DNA of 64,000 nt from Molanna angustata. Its lineage: Eukaryota > Arthropoda > Insecta > Trichoptera > Molannidae. The stretch is taken from assembly GCA_963576475.1 (NCBI GenBank), contig OY754986.1, forward strand, positions 7,014,531-7,078,530, given 5' to 3'. Below are positions 20,550 to 30,430 of this stretch, piece by piece. The notes under the pieces were generated by a model. It had not been told where the DNA came from and searched no databases. It saw nothing but the letters and a program-made list of their open reading frames with translations. Numbering within the stretch: position 1 is the first letter of the stretch; each line of letters opens with the position of its first letter. The position numbers and the translations under genes are program-made.

Positions 20550-20790
20550 GAATGCTGATTGTCTATTATTATTATTTGCGTATGGCATCGGCATCTGCTT
20601 GGCTCAGAGTCGAAACTCTGCTGTCAATAGCCAGTCGACCGCCGTTGGGACGAGTCTATGGATGTCCTCCATCTCTCCCTCAAATCCGTGTAAGGTGCAC
20701 TCCCCCACCAAATGTGCCATCGTCTGAGTCTCCGCTCCGCATTCGCAATTGGGAGAGGTCTATTATCCTCGATTTCGAGTGGCTCGTAAG
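20550..20790 (-). pseudogene. LINE-H-like C-terminus with zinc motif
   Basis: The minus frames read CECGAETQTMAHLVGECTL, then after a frame change EDIHRLVPTAVDWLLTA. The C.CG....T..H....C spacing parallels the 13.9-kb fragment. The piece is about 75 codons with at least one frameshift. Confidence 0.6.
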
Positions 20791-21018
20791 AGCCGGGTTG
20801 TCGAAAATACAAGAGGCAAAATTACACCTCACATAGTTCAGCAATGAGGTTCACCAGCCACTATGAATATAGTGCCTTTTTGAGACGAGACTAGTATGTG
20901 GAAATACACTAACCCCACATCTGCCACTGGCTACCTCATACTGTTGGATATGTCGTAGTGGTATGAATTAATCCTGACAAAAAGAATAAGCATTTGATAG
21001 CATACGAATAACGGCCCG

Positions 21019-21162
21019 TTCCCACTTGTCGAGTGTTAGGTCCGGCAAAATATCGGGTGATCTAGTGGCAATACATTTTAAATGGAGCTGTTCCCACTTT
21101 TCGTGTGTTAGGTCCGACAAAATGTCGAGTGATCTAGTGGCAATACATTTTAAATGGACCGG
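21019..21162. repeat. 72-bp tandem duplication
   Basis: Two units start at 21019 and 21091, each beginning TTCCCACTT. They share GTGTTAGGTCCG, CAAAAT.TCG and GATCTAGTGGCAATACATTT. They differ at about 8 positions. The sequence is reminiscent of DNA-transposon subterminal repeats, but no ends were found. Confidence 0.9.
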
Positions 21163-21228
21163 TTCAAACTTATTCGTTAATGACTAGTACTTATGTGAGT
21201 ACGAAAAAAAAAAAAAAAACAAAAATAC

Positions 21229-21278
21229 CTAGGTATTATTTACTTATATATAGGTATATATAAGTAAATAATACCTAG
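21229..21278. repeat. Perfect 22-bp inverted repeat
   Basis: The arm at 21229-21250 (CTAGGTATTATTTACTTATA plus TA) is exactly reverse-complemented at 21257-21278 with a 6-nt loop. It follows a 16-nt poly-A run and is AT-rich, so a cruciform is possible. Confidence 0.9.
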
Positions 21279-21481
21279 CTATATATCATAGCTTTTTTTT
21301 TAATTTTTATAAATAGTATAAGTATTCAATAGCATTAAGGTAACATTATAAGTAAAAGAATATTAGATATACACGTTTCCTTTTTTTATCACTAAAACAA
21401 GTTTTATTTGTAAATCTTGCAAGCTGTTTCAGAACTTTTTTTTTCAAGAAAATTGTTGAAATTTAAATCTCTACAATAACA

Positions 21482-21640
21482 TTTTTTTTAAAATTAAAAA
21501 AATTAATATGTCCTTGTTAAACAAGTACACATACATCTTCCTACGTGCCCTAAAATAAACATAAATGCTTGTGCTATAGGTGAACGAAATCACTGGATAA
21601 CTACATAATCCAGTGCGCTAATCGCTCTACCACCCCTCAT
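21482..21640 (-). mobile_element. SINE-2 copy, B box deleted
   Basis: On the minus strand GGGTGGTAGAGCGATTAGCG forms the A-box region, but the sequence jumps to the GATTTCGTTCACC body without a B box. The body and ACTTGTTTAACAAGGACATA 3' end are typical. Confidence 0.75.
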
Positions 21641-22002
21641 CATCATTCTCGTCCTTCGATACCTCTGTTGTCCGCCAGCCTCCCTCAATTTTTAGTATCG
21701 ATCTTTTTTGTCCAATTTCTAGAGGAAATGTTTTATATGATTCCCCCCCCCCCCGCACCTCCGCCGTGAAACAATGCATTAAATAAGTGATTTTATTTTC
21801 CTGTGCCTCCTCCGAAAATGAAAGCAAACGCAGTTCCTTGCGTTCTGAGCAAGATGTGATTTTTAATAATAATAATCACTGTGGTATCTTGCAAGATTGG
21901 TATTTGTCTTGAATTTATTGATCACTGACGAGTTAACCTTCTATTTTTTTAACGAATATTTCTTTGGTTTTCAAATTCATACCGATTCATATTATAATCA
22001 AA

Positions 22003-22412
22003 TACCTAATGCGAAAATTCTATGCGAAAAATGCATTGTCACCTCAGATATAAGAATTGTAGCTTTCATTATTTACAAAAAACCAATTTTCTCAATAGAT
22101 GGCGTTCCAACAAAATAAATAAAAATAATAAGATTGTTGTTCATAATTTCACCCATAGATGGCTGTAGTAAAAAATTCCTTATTTTCAAGCGAAAAGAAT
22201 TTCAGTATTATAATATATAGAACTTTCAAAATTGAATTGATAGGGATCTCATTAAAAGGCATAATTGGTGAACGTTGCGCAAGCGCATAAAGTGATCACG
22301 TAAACTAGCCGATGACAGGTCGTAAGCCCTGTAGGTGCCTTGATTTCCCGGTTCTCCTACAATAAATATTCCAACTTCGTCTCTATAGAGATAATTAAAA
22401 ATCTGTTAAAAA
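22003..22412 (-). mobile_element. TE-Y copy
   Basis: GAACGTTGCGCAAGCGCATA, AAGTGATCACGTAAACTAGC and CCCTGTAGGTGCCTTGATTT place it in TE-Y, minus orientation. The left side includes a (TTATT) region and ATAGATGGCGTTCC, also seen in the 24.5- and 48.0-kb copies. It encodes nothing. Confidence 0.8.
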
Positions 22413-22459
22413 ATACCTAATATTTTTACATGAACCAAAATGATATTTCGAATCGAACT

Positions 22460-22995
22460 AGGGATCTTTTTTTTTAACATGTCTACGTAGGGGACGCCAG
22501 CTATTAGGATTTGGGTCCATTTTGCTCTTCCGAAGAAGCGCATTACGTAGCGTTGGGAGGGGTTTGCAGTCTAGAAAAGAGTTTATTGATTCGGATTTTA
22601 AAAAGACCCGGGTTGTACGAAGGTTCAAAACACAGAATTCGGAAGATCGTTCCACAGTCGAGCTGCTGTATTAATAAAGGAGTTCGAGAAGCGACTTGTT
22701 CGTGTATGTAGAAGGTCCACTGTGAATGGGTGCTGCGATTGAGTAAAGCGAGTGACTCTGTTGCGAGTGGGTGGAGGAGGGACCAAAGATGCAAGTTATT
22801 CTGAGCAATTCCCGTGGAAGTATTTATAAAATAAACTTAAAATACCGACATTACGTCTGTGTTCTAGTGATTGCAATCCATCAGTCAGTGATGGATCATC
22901 AATCAAACGTATAGCACGCCTTTGGACAGCGTAGAGGGTATTCGGTAGGTATTGGGGGGCGCCACTCCAGATGTGACTACCATATTTACCTCGGG
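22460..22995 (-). pseudogene. CR1-like LINE RT C-terminus
   Basis: The minus strand, with frame changes, reads LYAVQRRAIRLIDDPSLTDG, LQSLEHRRNVGILSLFYKYF, HGNCSE, LASLVPPPPTRNRVTR, QHPFTVDLLHTRTSRFSNSF and AARLWNDLPNS. This is the well-known C-terminal third of CR1/Jockey-like LINE RTs (QRRAIRLI, HRR, FYRYFHG, WN.LP). There are several stops and frameshifts. Upstream catalytic motifs are absent. Confidence 0.8.
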
Positions 22996-23434
22996 AGTCA
23001 TAGATCTAACTTACTCAACGCCAGATTTCACAGCGATAAGGAATAGTGGAATTGTACTTTTTTTTATATAATGTATCATACGAAGTTTTGAGTGACGTAC
23101 GTCGTTAGTTGGTTACGTGTCTAACAGATGGCAGGTGTGTAGCCTCCATTAAGCACTTAGTCGTATAACAAGATGATATTCCTCAAATTATTATCATCCA
23201 TTATTAAATCACCCCAAAAGATTTTACATAGACGAGAACATCCTGTACCTACCATCTCATCGTCATCTGTTTCATTTATATCTATATATACCTACTGAAT
23301 ATTCCATTAAAAAAAATGTAGGTTTGTAACATTTTTATTTGTAGGTATGTTACATTTTTTATATAATATACTAGTGGGCCCAGGCCGACGTTATTCTGCC
23401 ACAGACCGCATGTTAAATAGACCTTATTTTATAC
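22996..23434. other. Unassigned spacer
   Basis: No gene seen. The segment joins the CR1-like fragment and a LINE-A copy. The sequence before 23435 does not match other LINE-A copies, so 23435 marks that element's 5' truncation. Confidence 0.4.
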
Positions 23435-23888
23435 AGCAGAAGTCGCACGAAAGCAGAATGAATGCAGTTGAAATGAGATCGCTTAGAAGAATTTGTAACA
23501 GAACGATGTATGATAGAGTTCGGAATGAAGATACAAGGAAAGAATGTAAGATAAAGAAAGATGTAATTAACAGAATGAAAATTAACACATTGAGATGGTT
23601 TGGCCACTTGGGGAGAATGAACGAAGAACGCCTGACGAAGAAAATATACAAAGCTGACAGGAACGGAATAAGAGGTCGCGGGCGCCCAAAAAAAGGATGG
23701 CACGACCATGTAAACGATATTTTGAAAGATGGAAATGTAAGAAGCATGAACAACAGACGAACATGTATAAGACGATGTATGAATGTTGATGAGGCGATGA
23801 ATGTGTGTCAAGATAGAAAGATGTGGCGTTCGGTTCTCTCTGCCTACCCCGTGAGGGACATGGCGTGATGGTATGTATGTATGTATTA
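23435..23888 (+). pseudogene. LINE-A RT C-terminus with (TATG)n tail
   Basis: One open frame reads QQKSHESRMNAVEMRSLRRI, CNRTMYDRVRNEDTRKECK, INTLRWFGHLGRMNEERLTK, GIRGRGRPKKGWHDHVNDIL and WRSVLSAYPVRDMA with a stop, then TGATGG(TATG)n. The GH.GRM, GRGRP and terminal W-SA-P motifs mark an RTE-like RT C-terminus. It is open to its stop, so among the younger copies. The 5' truncation removes all RT catalytic motifs. An antisense ORF covers much of it and is a shadow. Confidence 0.85.
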
Positions 23889-24439
23889 TTTTATATATTG
23901 ATCTGCTATAGACTGCCATCTATGAAGATCGCATTTTCACCCCGACCAATTATCGGAGCACATCCTCTGGGAATGCCCTCACCCAATTGTGTCCTACAAC
24001 AGAACGGAGCTCTTTGCTGCTGTCCGTGGGCCTCTTCAAAATCCCATTGGGCGTGTGAGTTTAGTGGTCTCGAAAAATAACTTTACAGCCTTCAAATTAT
24101 TTTGCTATGCCTAAAGTGCTCTTTTATCTGCTGAATAAAAAAAATAAAGAAACTCCAGAGTGTCCTTGGTCAACTCTCTGATGCCCATTTTACACAATCA
24201 CAGGCTTGAAGTACTCTCGCGACAATCCATGTCTGTGAATATTATTTTCACCGACGTTGATTGTCATTTTTTGCACTATTGTACCGAGACCACGAGTCTA
24301 GAGGAATTTCTAAAGCTGCTCTTCGTGCCATGCATTCTTTGTCATTCTTACAACGTTCTGTGAAGGGGCCGTTTCGTTTTCAGTCCCGATATACGGAGCG
24401 GGAGGAGGGGGGCGTAGCTACATCGCATTTTATTTAGGC
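23889..24439. other. Unassigned spacer
   Basis: A plus-strand stretch at 23940-24080 (cysteine-rich in one frame) and one at 24160-24363 are open by chance. No domain is recognised. Confidence 0.35.
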
Positions 24440-25055
24440 CTCTTTTAATATTTTTTCAATAGACTTGTTCACAACGCCATCTAAGATTACACAACTTAAA
24501 AAATTGCTTTCATTGTTTACTAAAAAAACAACGTCTCAATAGATGGCGTTACAAAAAGGTTTCTTCGTTATTTCATAGATGGCGGTAGTAAAAATGTCTT
24601 ATTTTCAAACGAATTATTATTATTATTATTATTATTTATTACTTCTCGGGCAACTAACAGGTACTATGTCAAATATTAATTTAACAAGTTGCCACATTCT
24701 GGAGACTTACGATATTAATCGTCTCACAGATCCAGACTTAAAACGCAATTAAAAACTGTGTCTCCACCGGGAATCGAACCCGGGACCTTTAGATCAGCAG
24801 TCAGATACCCAACCAACTGATCCATGAAGGCCGGAATTATATCCCATTATAAAAATATATAGAAGTTTCAAACATTACTTGATAAGGAAACTCATGAATA
24901 AGGAATAATAGGTGAACGTTGCGCAAGCGCATAAAGTGATCACGATAAACCAACCGATAACAGGTCGTAAACTCTGTAGGTATCTTGAGTTCTGGTTTCT
25001 TTTATAATATTCCAGCTTCGTCTCTGTTGAGATGTTGAAAAAATTGTCATTAAAA
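24440..25055 (-). mobile_element. TE-Y copy split by SINE-3
   Basis: TE-Y sequence on both sides (ATAGATGGCGTTACAAAAAG to the left; GGTGAACGTTGCGCAAGCGC to the right) is interrupted by SINE-3 at 24613-24837. GAATTAT borders both sides of the SINE (24611-24617 and 24836-24842), a good target-site duplication. TE-Y is therefore older than the SINE. Confidence 0.8.
24613..24837 (-). mobile_element. SINE-3 inserted in TE-Y
   Basis: Read on the minus strand: GGCCTTCATGGATCAGTTGG (A-box region), CGGGTTCGATTCCCGG (B box), GGAGACACAGTTTTTAATTG and CAACTTGTTAAATTAATATT. The end is CCTGTTAGTTGCCCGAGAAG and an (AAT)n tail. It is almost full length. The tRNA-like head is not a tRNA gene because the acceptor stem is absent. 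Confidence 0.85.
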
Positions 25056-25184
25056 AAATCACAAATGCTTTTTAGGCAAGTTTAAAAAGGCGGGATGGGA
25101 TTATTGTCACAAGGCTATATTTTATAAATCTTCTAATTATTTTCTCTCTGCTATTTTCTTTCTCTTATTTTATTTTGCTTCTTA

Positions 25185-26039
25185 GGGCCGATCTTTCAAT
25201 CGTCAAATAAAGCACCAGATAGTTATCTGTCGAATAAATTAATTCGATAGTTTATCTATCAAATAAAATGAAGGGCGTTATTCAATGAACATTTATTCGC
25301 TAGATTGTTAATGGTTAGTTAACTGACCCTTATTTTTATACCTGCTAACATTTCTATGTGTAATAGAGATGCATATATCAAAATCGTACGTGAGAGAAAG
25401 AGACAAGTTGCGCATGTGCTCATGGTTAACATGCGGTTAAAATTTTGACAGTTCGTCTGTTCTTAACCTGCATTCTGTGTTCGTGTGATCTTTACTGTTA
25501 TTGTATATTGTCAAAATGGACAAAAAAAGTGAAAGAGCACTTAATTTTACTGTTGCAACTGTATGTTGCAATTCGTGAATAATGAGTGATAACAACTCTA
25601 GAGTAATAGATTTCTTCAGCATAAAACGTCGAAGAAACACTTGATCATCCCAATCATTAAAATGATCTTTCCGCGGACGAACATTGTAATCCGGATTGAA
25701 CTCGTTTATCGTTTCGTATTCTTCCATGATTGAGATATCCTTAAGTATATCGAAATCCATGATAAATAACCTTTCGGCGGGCTTCAATCGGCACAAAACA
25801 CAACAACTAATCAAAGAAAACGCTAACTAGCTTCATCTGACAGTTGTTATTTGACAGATAAGTTCTTATCTAGTGGTCTAACGCGCAGATAACTTTATTG
25901 GATAGATTGTAGGTTTATCTGACCAATAACTGCTATCCGAGAATTGAAAAACGCATTTATTTTTTATTCGACCGATAAAGGCGTTATCTGTTGAATAAAT
26001 GTTATCTGGTTGTTTATCTGACGATTGAAAGATCGGGCC
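25185..26039. mobile_element. PIF/Harbinger DNA transposon, internally deleted
   Basis: The 855-bp element has terminal inverted repeats. The left end is GGGCCGATCTTTCAATCGTC. The right end, reverse-complemented, is GGCCCGATCTTTCAATCGTC. It is flanked by TTA on both sides (25182-25184 and 26040-26042). A 3-bp TTA/TAA duplication is the hallmark of PIF/Harbinger. Subterminal TTATCTG motifs occur repeatedly near both ends, as expected for transposase binding sites. It carries only the start of a transposase gene, so it is a deletion derivative mobilised, if at all, in trans. Confidence 0.85.
25437..25760 (-). CDS. Truncated HARBI1-like transposase N-terminus
   Basis: This is a 107-codon frame on the minus strand from the ATG at 25758-25760 to a stop. 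It begins MDFDILKDISIMEEYETINE, then NPDYNVRPRKDHFNDWDDQV, FLRRFMLKKSITLELLSLI and LSALSLFLSILTIYN. The RPR..F...DD..F..RFR/MxK pattern followed by a leucine-rich helix is the N-terminus of Harbinger DDE transposases (HARBI1-like). The DDE catalytic core is missing; after about residue 85 the frame runs into unrelated sequence. In-frame sequence extends upstream without an ATG to 25814. It sits centrally between the inverted repeats. It probably makes no active enzyme. Confidence 0.75.
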   Translation of the reverse strand: MDFDILKDISIMEEYETINEFNPDYNVRPRKDHFNDWDDQVFLRRFMLKKSITLELLSLIIHELQHTVATVKLSALSLFLSILTIYNNSKDHTNTECRLRTDELSKF

Positions 26040-26204
26040 TTAGGCTACTAACAGGTACTGTGTCAGATGATAATTTAACACGCACCCAATTTCAAGTTGC
26101 CGCAATCTGAAGACTTAAAAACTGTTTCTCAGCCACGAATCGAACCCGGAACCCTTGGCTCGGCAGTCACTTATCTATCCAAATGAGCCATGGCTAGGTC
26201 TTGA

Positions 26205-28520
26205 GGCCTGTTTATATATTTTCTTGTACATAATATAAAAAAATACGTTATATCTATATTACATTTACGATTTTATGCTACATTTTATAAAAATTATTCA
26301 AAATATGAAATAGCCGTCATGACACAGGCCTTGCCTAGTTTGACGGTGATCAAAACAATACCAACACTGCTAACTACACTCATCACTATATTATGTACAG
26401 GCCTTGCCTAGTTTGACGGTGATTAAAACAATACCAACACTGCTAACTACACTCATCACTATATTATGTACAGGCCTTGCCTAGTTTGACGGTGATTAAA
26501 ACAATACCAACACTGCTAACTACACTCATCACTATATTATGTACAGGCCTTGCCTAGTTTGACGGTGATTAAAACAATACCAACACTGCTAACTACACTC
26601 ATCACTATATTATGTACAGGCCTTACCTAGTTTGACGGTGATTAAAACAATACCAACACTGCTAACTACACTCATCACTATATTATGTTCAGGCCTTGCC
26701 TAGTTTGACGGTGATTAAAACAATAACAACACTGCTAACTACACTCATCACTATATTATGTACAGGCCTTGCCTAGTTTGACGGTGATTAAAACAATACC
26801 AACACTGCTAACTACACTCATCACTATATTATGTTCAGGCCTTGCCTAGTTTGACGGTGATTAAAACAATACCAACACTGCTAACTACACTCATCACTAT
26901 ATTATGTACAGGCCTTGCCTAGTTTGACGGTGATTAAAACAATACCAACACTGCTAACTACACTCATCACTATATTATGTTCAGGCCTTGCCTAGTTTGA
27001 CGGTGATTAAAACAATACCAACACTGCTAACTACACTCATCACTATATTATGTACAGGCCTTGCCTAGTTTGACGGTGATTAAAACAATACCAACACTGC
27101 TAACTACACTCATCACTATATTATGTTCAGGCCTTGCCTAGTTTGACGGTGATTAAAACAATACCAACACTGCTTACTACACTCATCACTGTATTATGTT
27201 CAGGCCTTGCCTAGTTTGACGGTGATTAAAACAATACCAACACTGCTAACTACACTCATCACTATATTATGTACAGGCCTTGCCTAGTTTGACGGTGATT
27301 AAAACAATACCAACACTGCTAACTACACTCATCACTATATTATGTACAGGCCTTGCCTAATTTGACGGTGATTAAAACAATACCAACACTGCTAACTACA
27401 CTCATCACTATATTATGTACAGGCCTTACCTAGTTTGACGGTGATTAAAACAATACCAACACTGCTAACTATACTCATCACTATATTATGTACAGGCCTT
27501 GCCTAGTTTGACGGTGATTAAAACAATACCAACACTGCTAACTACACTCATCACTACATTATGTACAGGCCTTGCCTAGTTTGACGGTGATTAAAACAAT
27601 ACCAACACTGCTAACTACACTCATCACTATATTATGTACAGGCCTTGCCTAGTTTGACGGTGATTAAAACAATACCAACACTGCTAACTACACTCATCAC
27701 TATATTATGTACAGGCCTTGCCTAGTTTGACGGTGATTAAAACAATACCAACACTGCTAACTACACTCATCACTACATTATGTACAGGCCTTGCCTAGTT
27801 TGACGGTGATTAAAACAATACCAACACTGCTAACTACACTCATCACTATATTATGTACAGGCCTTGCCTAGTTTGACGGTGATTAAAACAATACCAACAC
27901 TGCTAACTACACTCATCACTACATTATGTACAGGCCTTGCCTAGTTTGACGGTGATTAAAACAATACCAACACTGCTAACTACACTCATCACTATATTAT
28001 GTACAGGCCTTGCCTAGTTTGACGGTGATTAAAACAATACCAACACTGCTAACTACACTCATCACTATATTATGTACAGGCCTTGCCTAATTTGACGGTG
28101 ATTAAAACAATACCAACACTGCTAACTACACTCATCACTATATTATGTACAGGCCTTACCTAGTTTGACGGTGATTAAAACAATACCAACACTGCTAACT
28201 ACACTCATCACTATATTATGTACAGGCCTTACCTAGTTTGACGGTGATTAAAACAATACCAACACTGCTAACTACACTCATCACTATATTATGTACAGGC
28301 CTTGCTAGTTTGACGGTGATTAAAACAATACCAACACTGCTAACTACACTCATCACTATATTATGTACAGGCCTTACCTAGTTTGACGGTGATTAAAACA
28401 ATACCAACACTGCTAACTACACTGCTAACTACACTCATAAGTATATTAAGTATTTTTTGTAAAACAAAATAAATGTGTAACCCATGTAAGAGAAAGCATG
28501 AACAAATAAATAAATAAAAT
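26205..28520 (+). mobile_element. LINE 3' UTR carrying an expanded minisatellite
   Basis: CCGTCA (26314-26319) pairs with TGACGG (26341-26346) around TGACACAGGCCTTGCCTAGT, the recurrent LINE 3' stem-loop. After the tandem array the sequence continues as a normal LINE end and finishes with (AAAT)n at 28500-28518. So the array lies between stem-loop and tail of one retrotransposon 3' end. No ORF remains upstream. Confidence 0.6.
26325..28440 (+). repeat. 73-bp minisatellite, about 29 copies
   Basis: Units start CAGGCCTTGCCTAGTTTGAC at 26325, 26398, 26471 and so on every 73 bp. One unit is 72 bp (28296, with TTGCTAG), and the last unit contains a 12-bp internal duplication. Variants are TGTA/TGTT before CAGG, GCCTAG/ACCTAG/GCCTAA and CACTATATT/CACTACATT. 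Identity between units is about 97-100%, indicating recent homogenisation. Units are identical over their full length without spacers, so it is not a CRISPR array. Confidence 0.98.
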
Positions 28521-29043
28521 TCTGAATATTTGTTAAAAGGTGCTGATTCAAAAACAACCAATCATAGCGTACCTTGTTCACATAACGTGTATAGTGGATT
28601 GCCCAAGTTTTCCCGGTATTCCTTACCTTATTGTTATAGCAGTGTCCCGGTGAAACTCCCTTGATCCGAACAAAGGAAGACAGCTCCAGCTCTCATTGGA
28701 TTCCCCAAAGAGATAGTTTATTACACTTTGAAATGCAGTGTGAAAATACCACACCAGAACCCCTGGACGTTCTGCATAGTAAACATCCCGACAAAATTAG
28801 ATATGTATATGCATTTTCTCAACCCCGACCCGAGTTTCACCCAATATTGATTTGTAGAACTAGTTATGTAACACGCTTTCTAGAAATTTATCACCGTTCT
28901 TTGTGATTATTTACTTAAATCACGCTTTTTCCCTATTTGAGGTGGGTAAAGAGAACAGAACCCCAGGCTTCTCTGGATGTCTACTCATATGTTTTATATT
29001 GCCAATGTTATAAAACTCCATTTAACGTTTTTTTTAATTAAAA
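28521..29043. other. Unassigned spacer
   Basis: A plus ORF at 28661-28906 (81 codons) has no recognisable domain or flanking gene signals. The rest is AT-rich. Confidence 0.35.
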
Positions 29044-29212
29044 AAATTATATTGTTACATATATTTTAACTAGGTCATTATCAACTAAATCTTCTCCTTC
29101 GCGTGTCCTGTTTAGCCCCCCGAAGTTGTCTATCACTTTGAAGAAACTTTCGCTGTCCTTTGCGGTGAGGAACAGCTCGTCCACGCATCTCGTTTTGTTC
29201 CATTCCCGAATG
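29044..29212 (-). other. Small coding-like segment, unidentified
   Basis: A minus frame of about 56 codons reads NIREWNKTRCVDELFLTAKD, SESFFKVIDNFGGLNRTREG and EDLVDNDLV, then stops. The first 40 codons prefer G/C in third position, unlike the AT-rich surroundings, which suggests past coding. No ATG or family is recognised. It may be an isolated exon or a mobile-element scrap. Confidence 0.3.
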
Positions 29213-29904
29213 TTTCAGAGTCATGATAGATGCTTCCTACCGACTCCTCTACAACCACTTGAAAAACATATTTCTGAGTTTTTCAGTTGATAAGGGACTA
29301 GTCAGCCGAAAAGGTCATCCTGTCAAAAGGGAAAAAATACATGTCACTCGTATACGTTCTTATATTATTATTTGGTGTGAATCAGAGCTAAACTGCGTGC
29401 ACCAAAAAAAAATACTAATTCAAAAATCAAAACTCCATTTAAAAAATTATTCTTACTTGAAATCGATTCAAAAAAACTGTACCTATCAAAATATGATTTT
29501 TGCCAGGAAAAAGAGAAATGTCTGATATTTGTCATCTCCTAATTGGTCTTTGTATATTGGCCTCTCAATTATATAAAATTCGTGTTGTAGATTAGTCCAT
29601 TGTGACAATGTGGTTTGGGTTTTGAGTCATTAGACCAAGACGTGTTATTTCGTTGTCTGAATAGATTTGCATTTGATTGTCAATGTTCCTCGTCCTTTTA
29701 ATGTTGCTCACCTATTATCACTGAACGAAAATCGCATCTATTAACAATTTTATAAATTTCTTTTCTCTAATCAAATGAATTTGTAAATATTCAACCAGCA
29801 ATTGAATTAATTTTTCAAGACGGTCAGATTTCAGATAGGCACTAAAGAAGAAAAATATTACTGTTGGAATCATCTGAATTGATTTCTTAATTTTGAACCA
29901 AGTC
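29213..29904. other. Unassigned AT-rich spacer
   Basis: Chance ORFs only; no domain, tRNA-like head or dispersed repeat noted. Confidence 0.4.
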
Positions 29905-30430
29905 AATAGAGATTTATTTATTTATTTATTTTATTTTACGAAACAAAACAGCCATTACATATTTTACATTAATAAAAAAATAGTCATAAAGAAAGTAAAC
30001 CAATTAAATTGTTCCACAGATTAATATAACAAAGACATTTCATGCGAAAAAAGAAAAGATAAATTTTTGTGATTAGTTTAATTTGTGGTGTACCTAAGTA
30101 TAGAATTGTGATGTGTGTGTATATTTTATGAAGCGAGGGTGGGGCATGGAGAAGGGTAGGAGAGGAGGAAAGGGTGAGTTGTCATATTAATGTAGTATTG
30201 GACATACCAAAAATTATGCGATTTGGTACATAATGTATTTACCATAATAATGATGATAGTTGTTTTTTAATGATTGTAGGCTATTGTTAAAAATATCTGG
30301 CTTATGATTAAGGTTATTGTACATATTGCAGCAACGGTTAATAAAAGTGTTGTTTGCGTATTTTGTTCTTGAGATTTAGTGTAAAAAAGGAGGTTCTGGC
30401 GGTTTTTTTCTGGCGGAGCAGTTAAAGGCT
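29905..30430 (-). pseudogene. CR1/Jockey-like LINE 3' part with (AAAT)n tail
   Basis: On the minus strand YANNTFINRCCNMYNNLNHK and PDIFNNSLQSLKN correspond to the C-terminus of CR1/Jockey RTs (compare FIKRACNFYNV and DIFTASNNAYKNSL at 10.7 kb). A 3' UTR of about 300 nt follows and ends in (AAAT)n at 29908-29925. Upstream codons are broken by a stop. Confidence 0.65.

Larger units (their letters stand above)
25140..26200 (-). mobile_element. SINE-3 interrupted by a Harbinger element
   Basis: The SINE-3 head and body lie at 26043-26200 (minus; GAGCCATGGCTAGG/ATTCGTGGC decayed head, B-box-like GGTTCGATTCG). Its 3' tail continues at 25150-25184 as TTATTTTATTTTGCTTCTTA. The joint GCTTC-TTA-GGCTACTAACAGG matches an uninterrupted SINE-3 3' end, confirming the insertion. 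Confidence 0.7.

Noticed and set aside
23413..23919. 168-codon minus ORF
   Set aside because: It is the shadow of the LINE-A frame, whose plus reading has recognisable RT motifs.
26325..28440. Regular array resembling a CRISPR
   Set aside because: The full 73-bp unit repeats with no unique spacers, and the genome is eukaryotic; it is a minisatellite.
28661..28906. 81-codon plus ORF after the minisatellite
   Set aside because: No domain, no codon bias distinct from its surroundings, no start context; likely chance.
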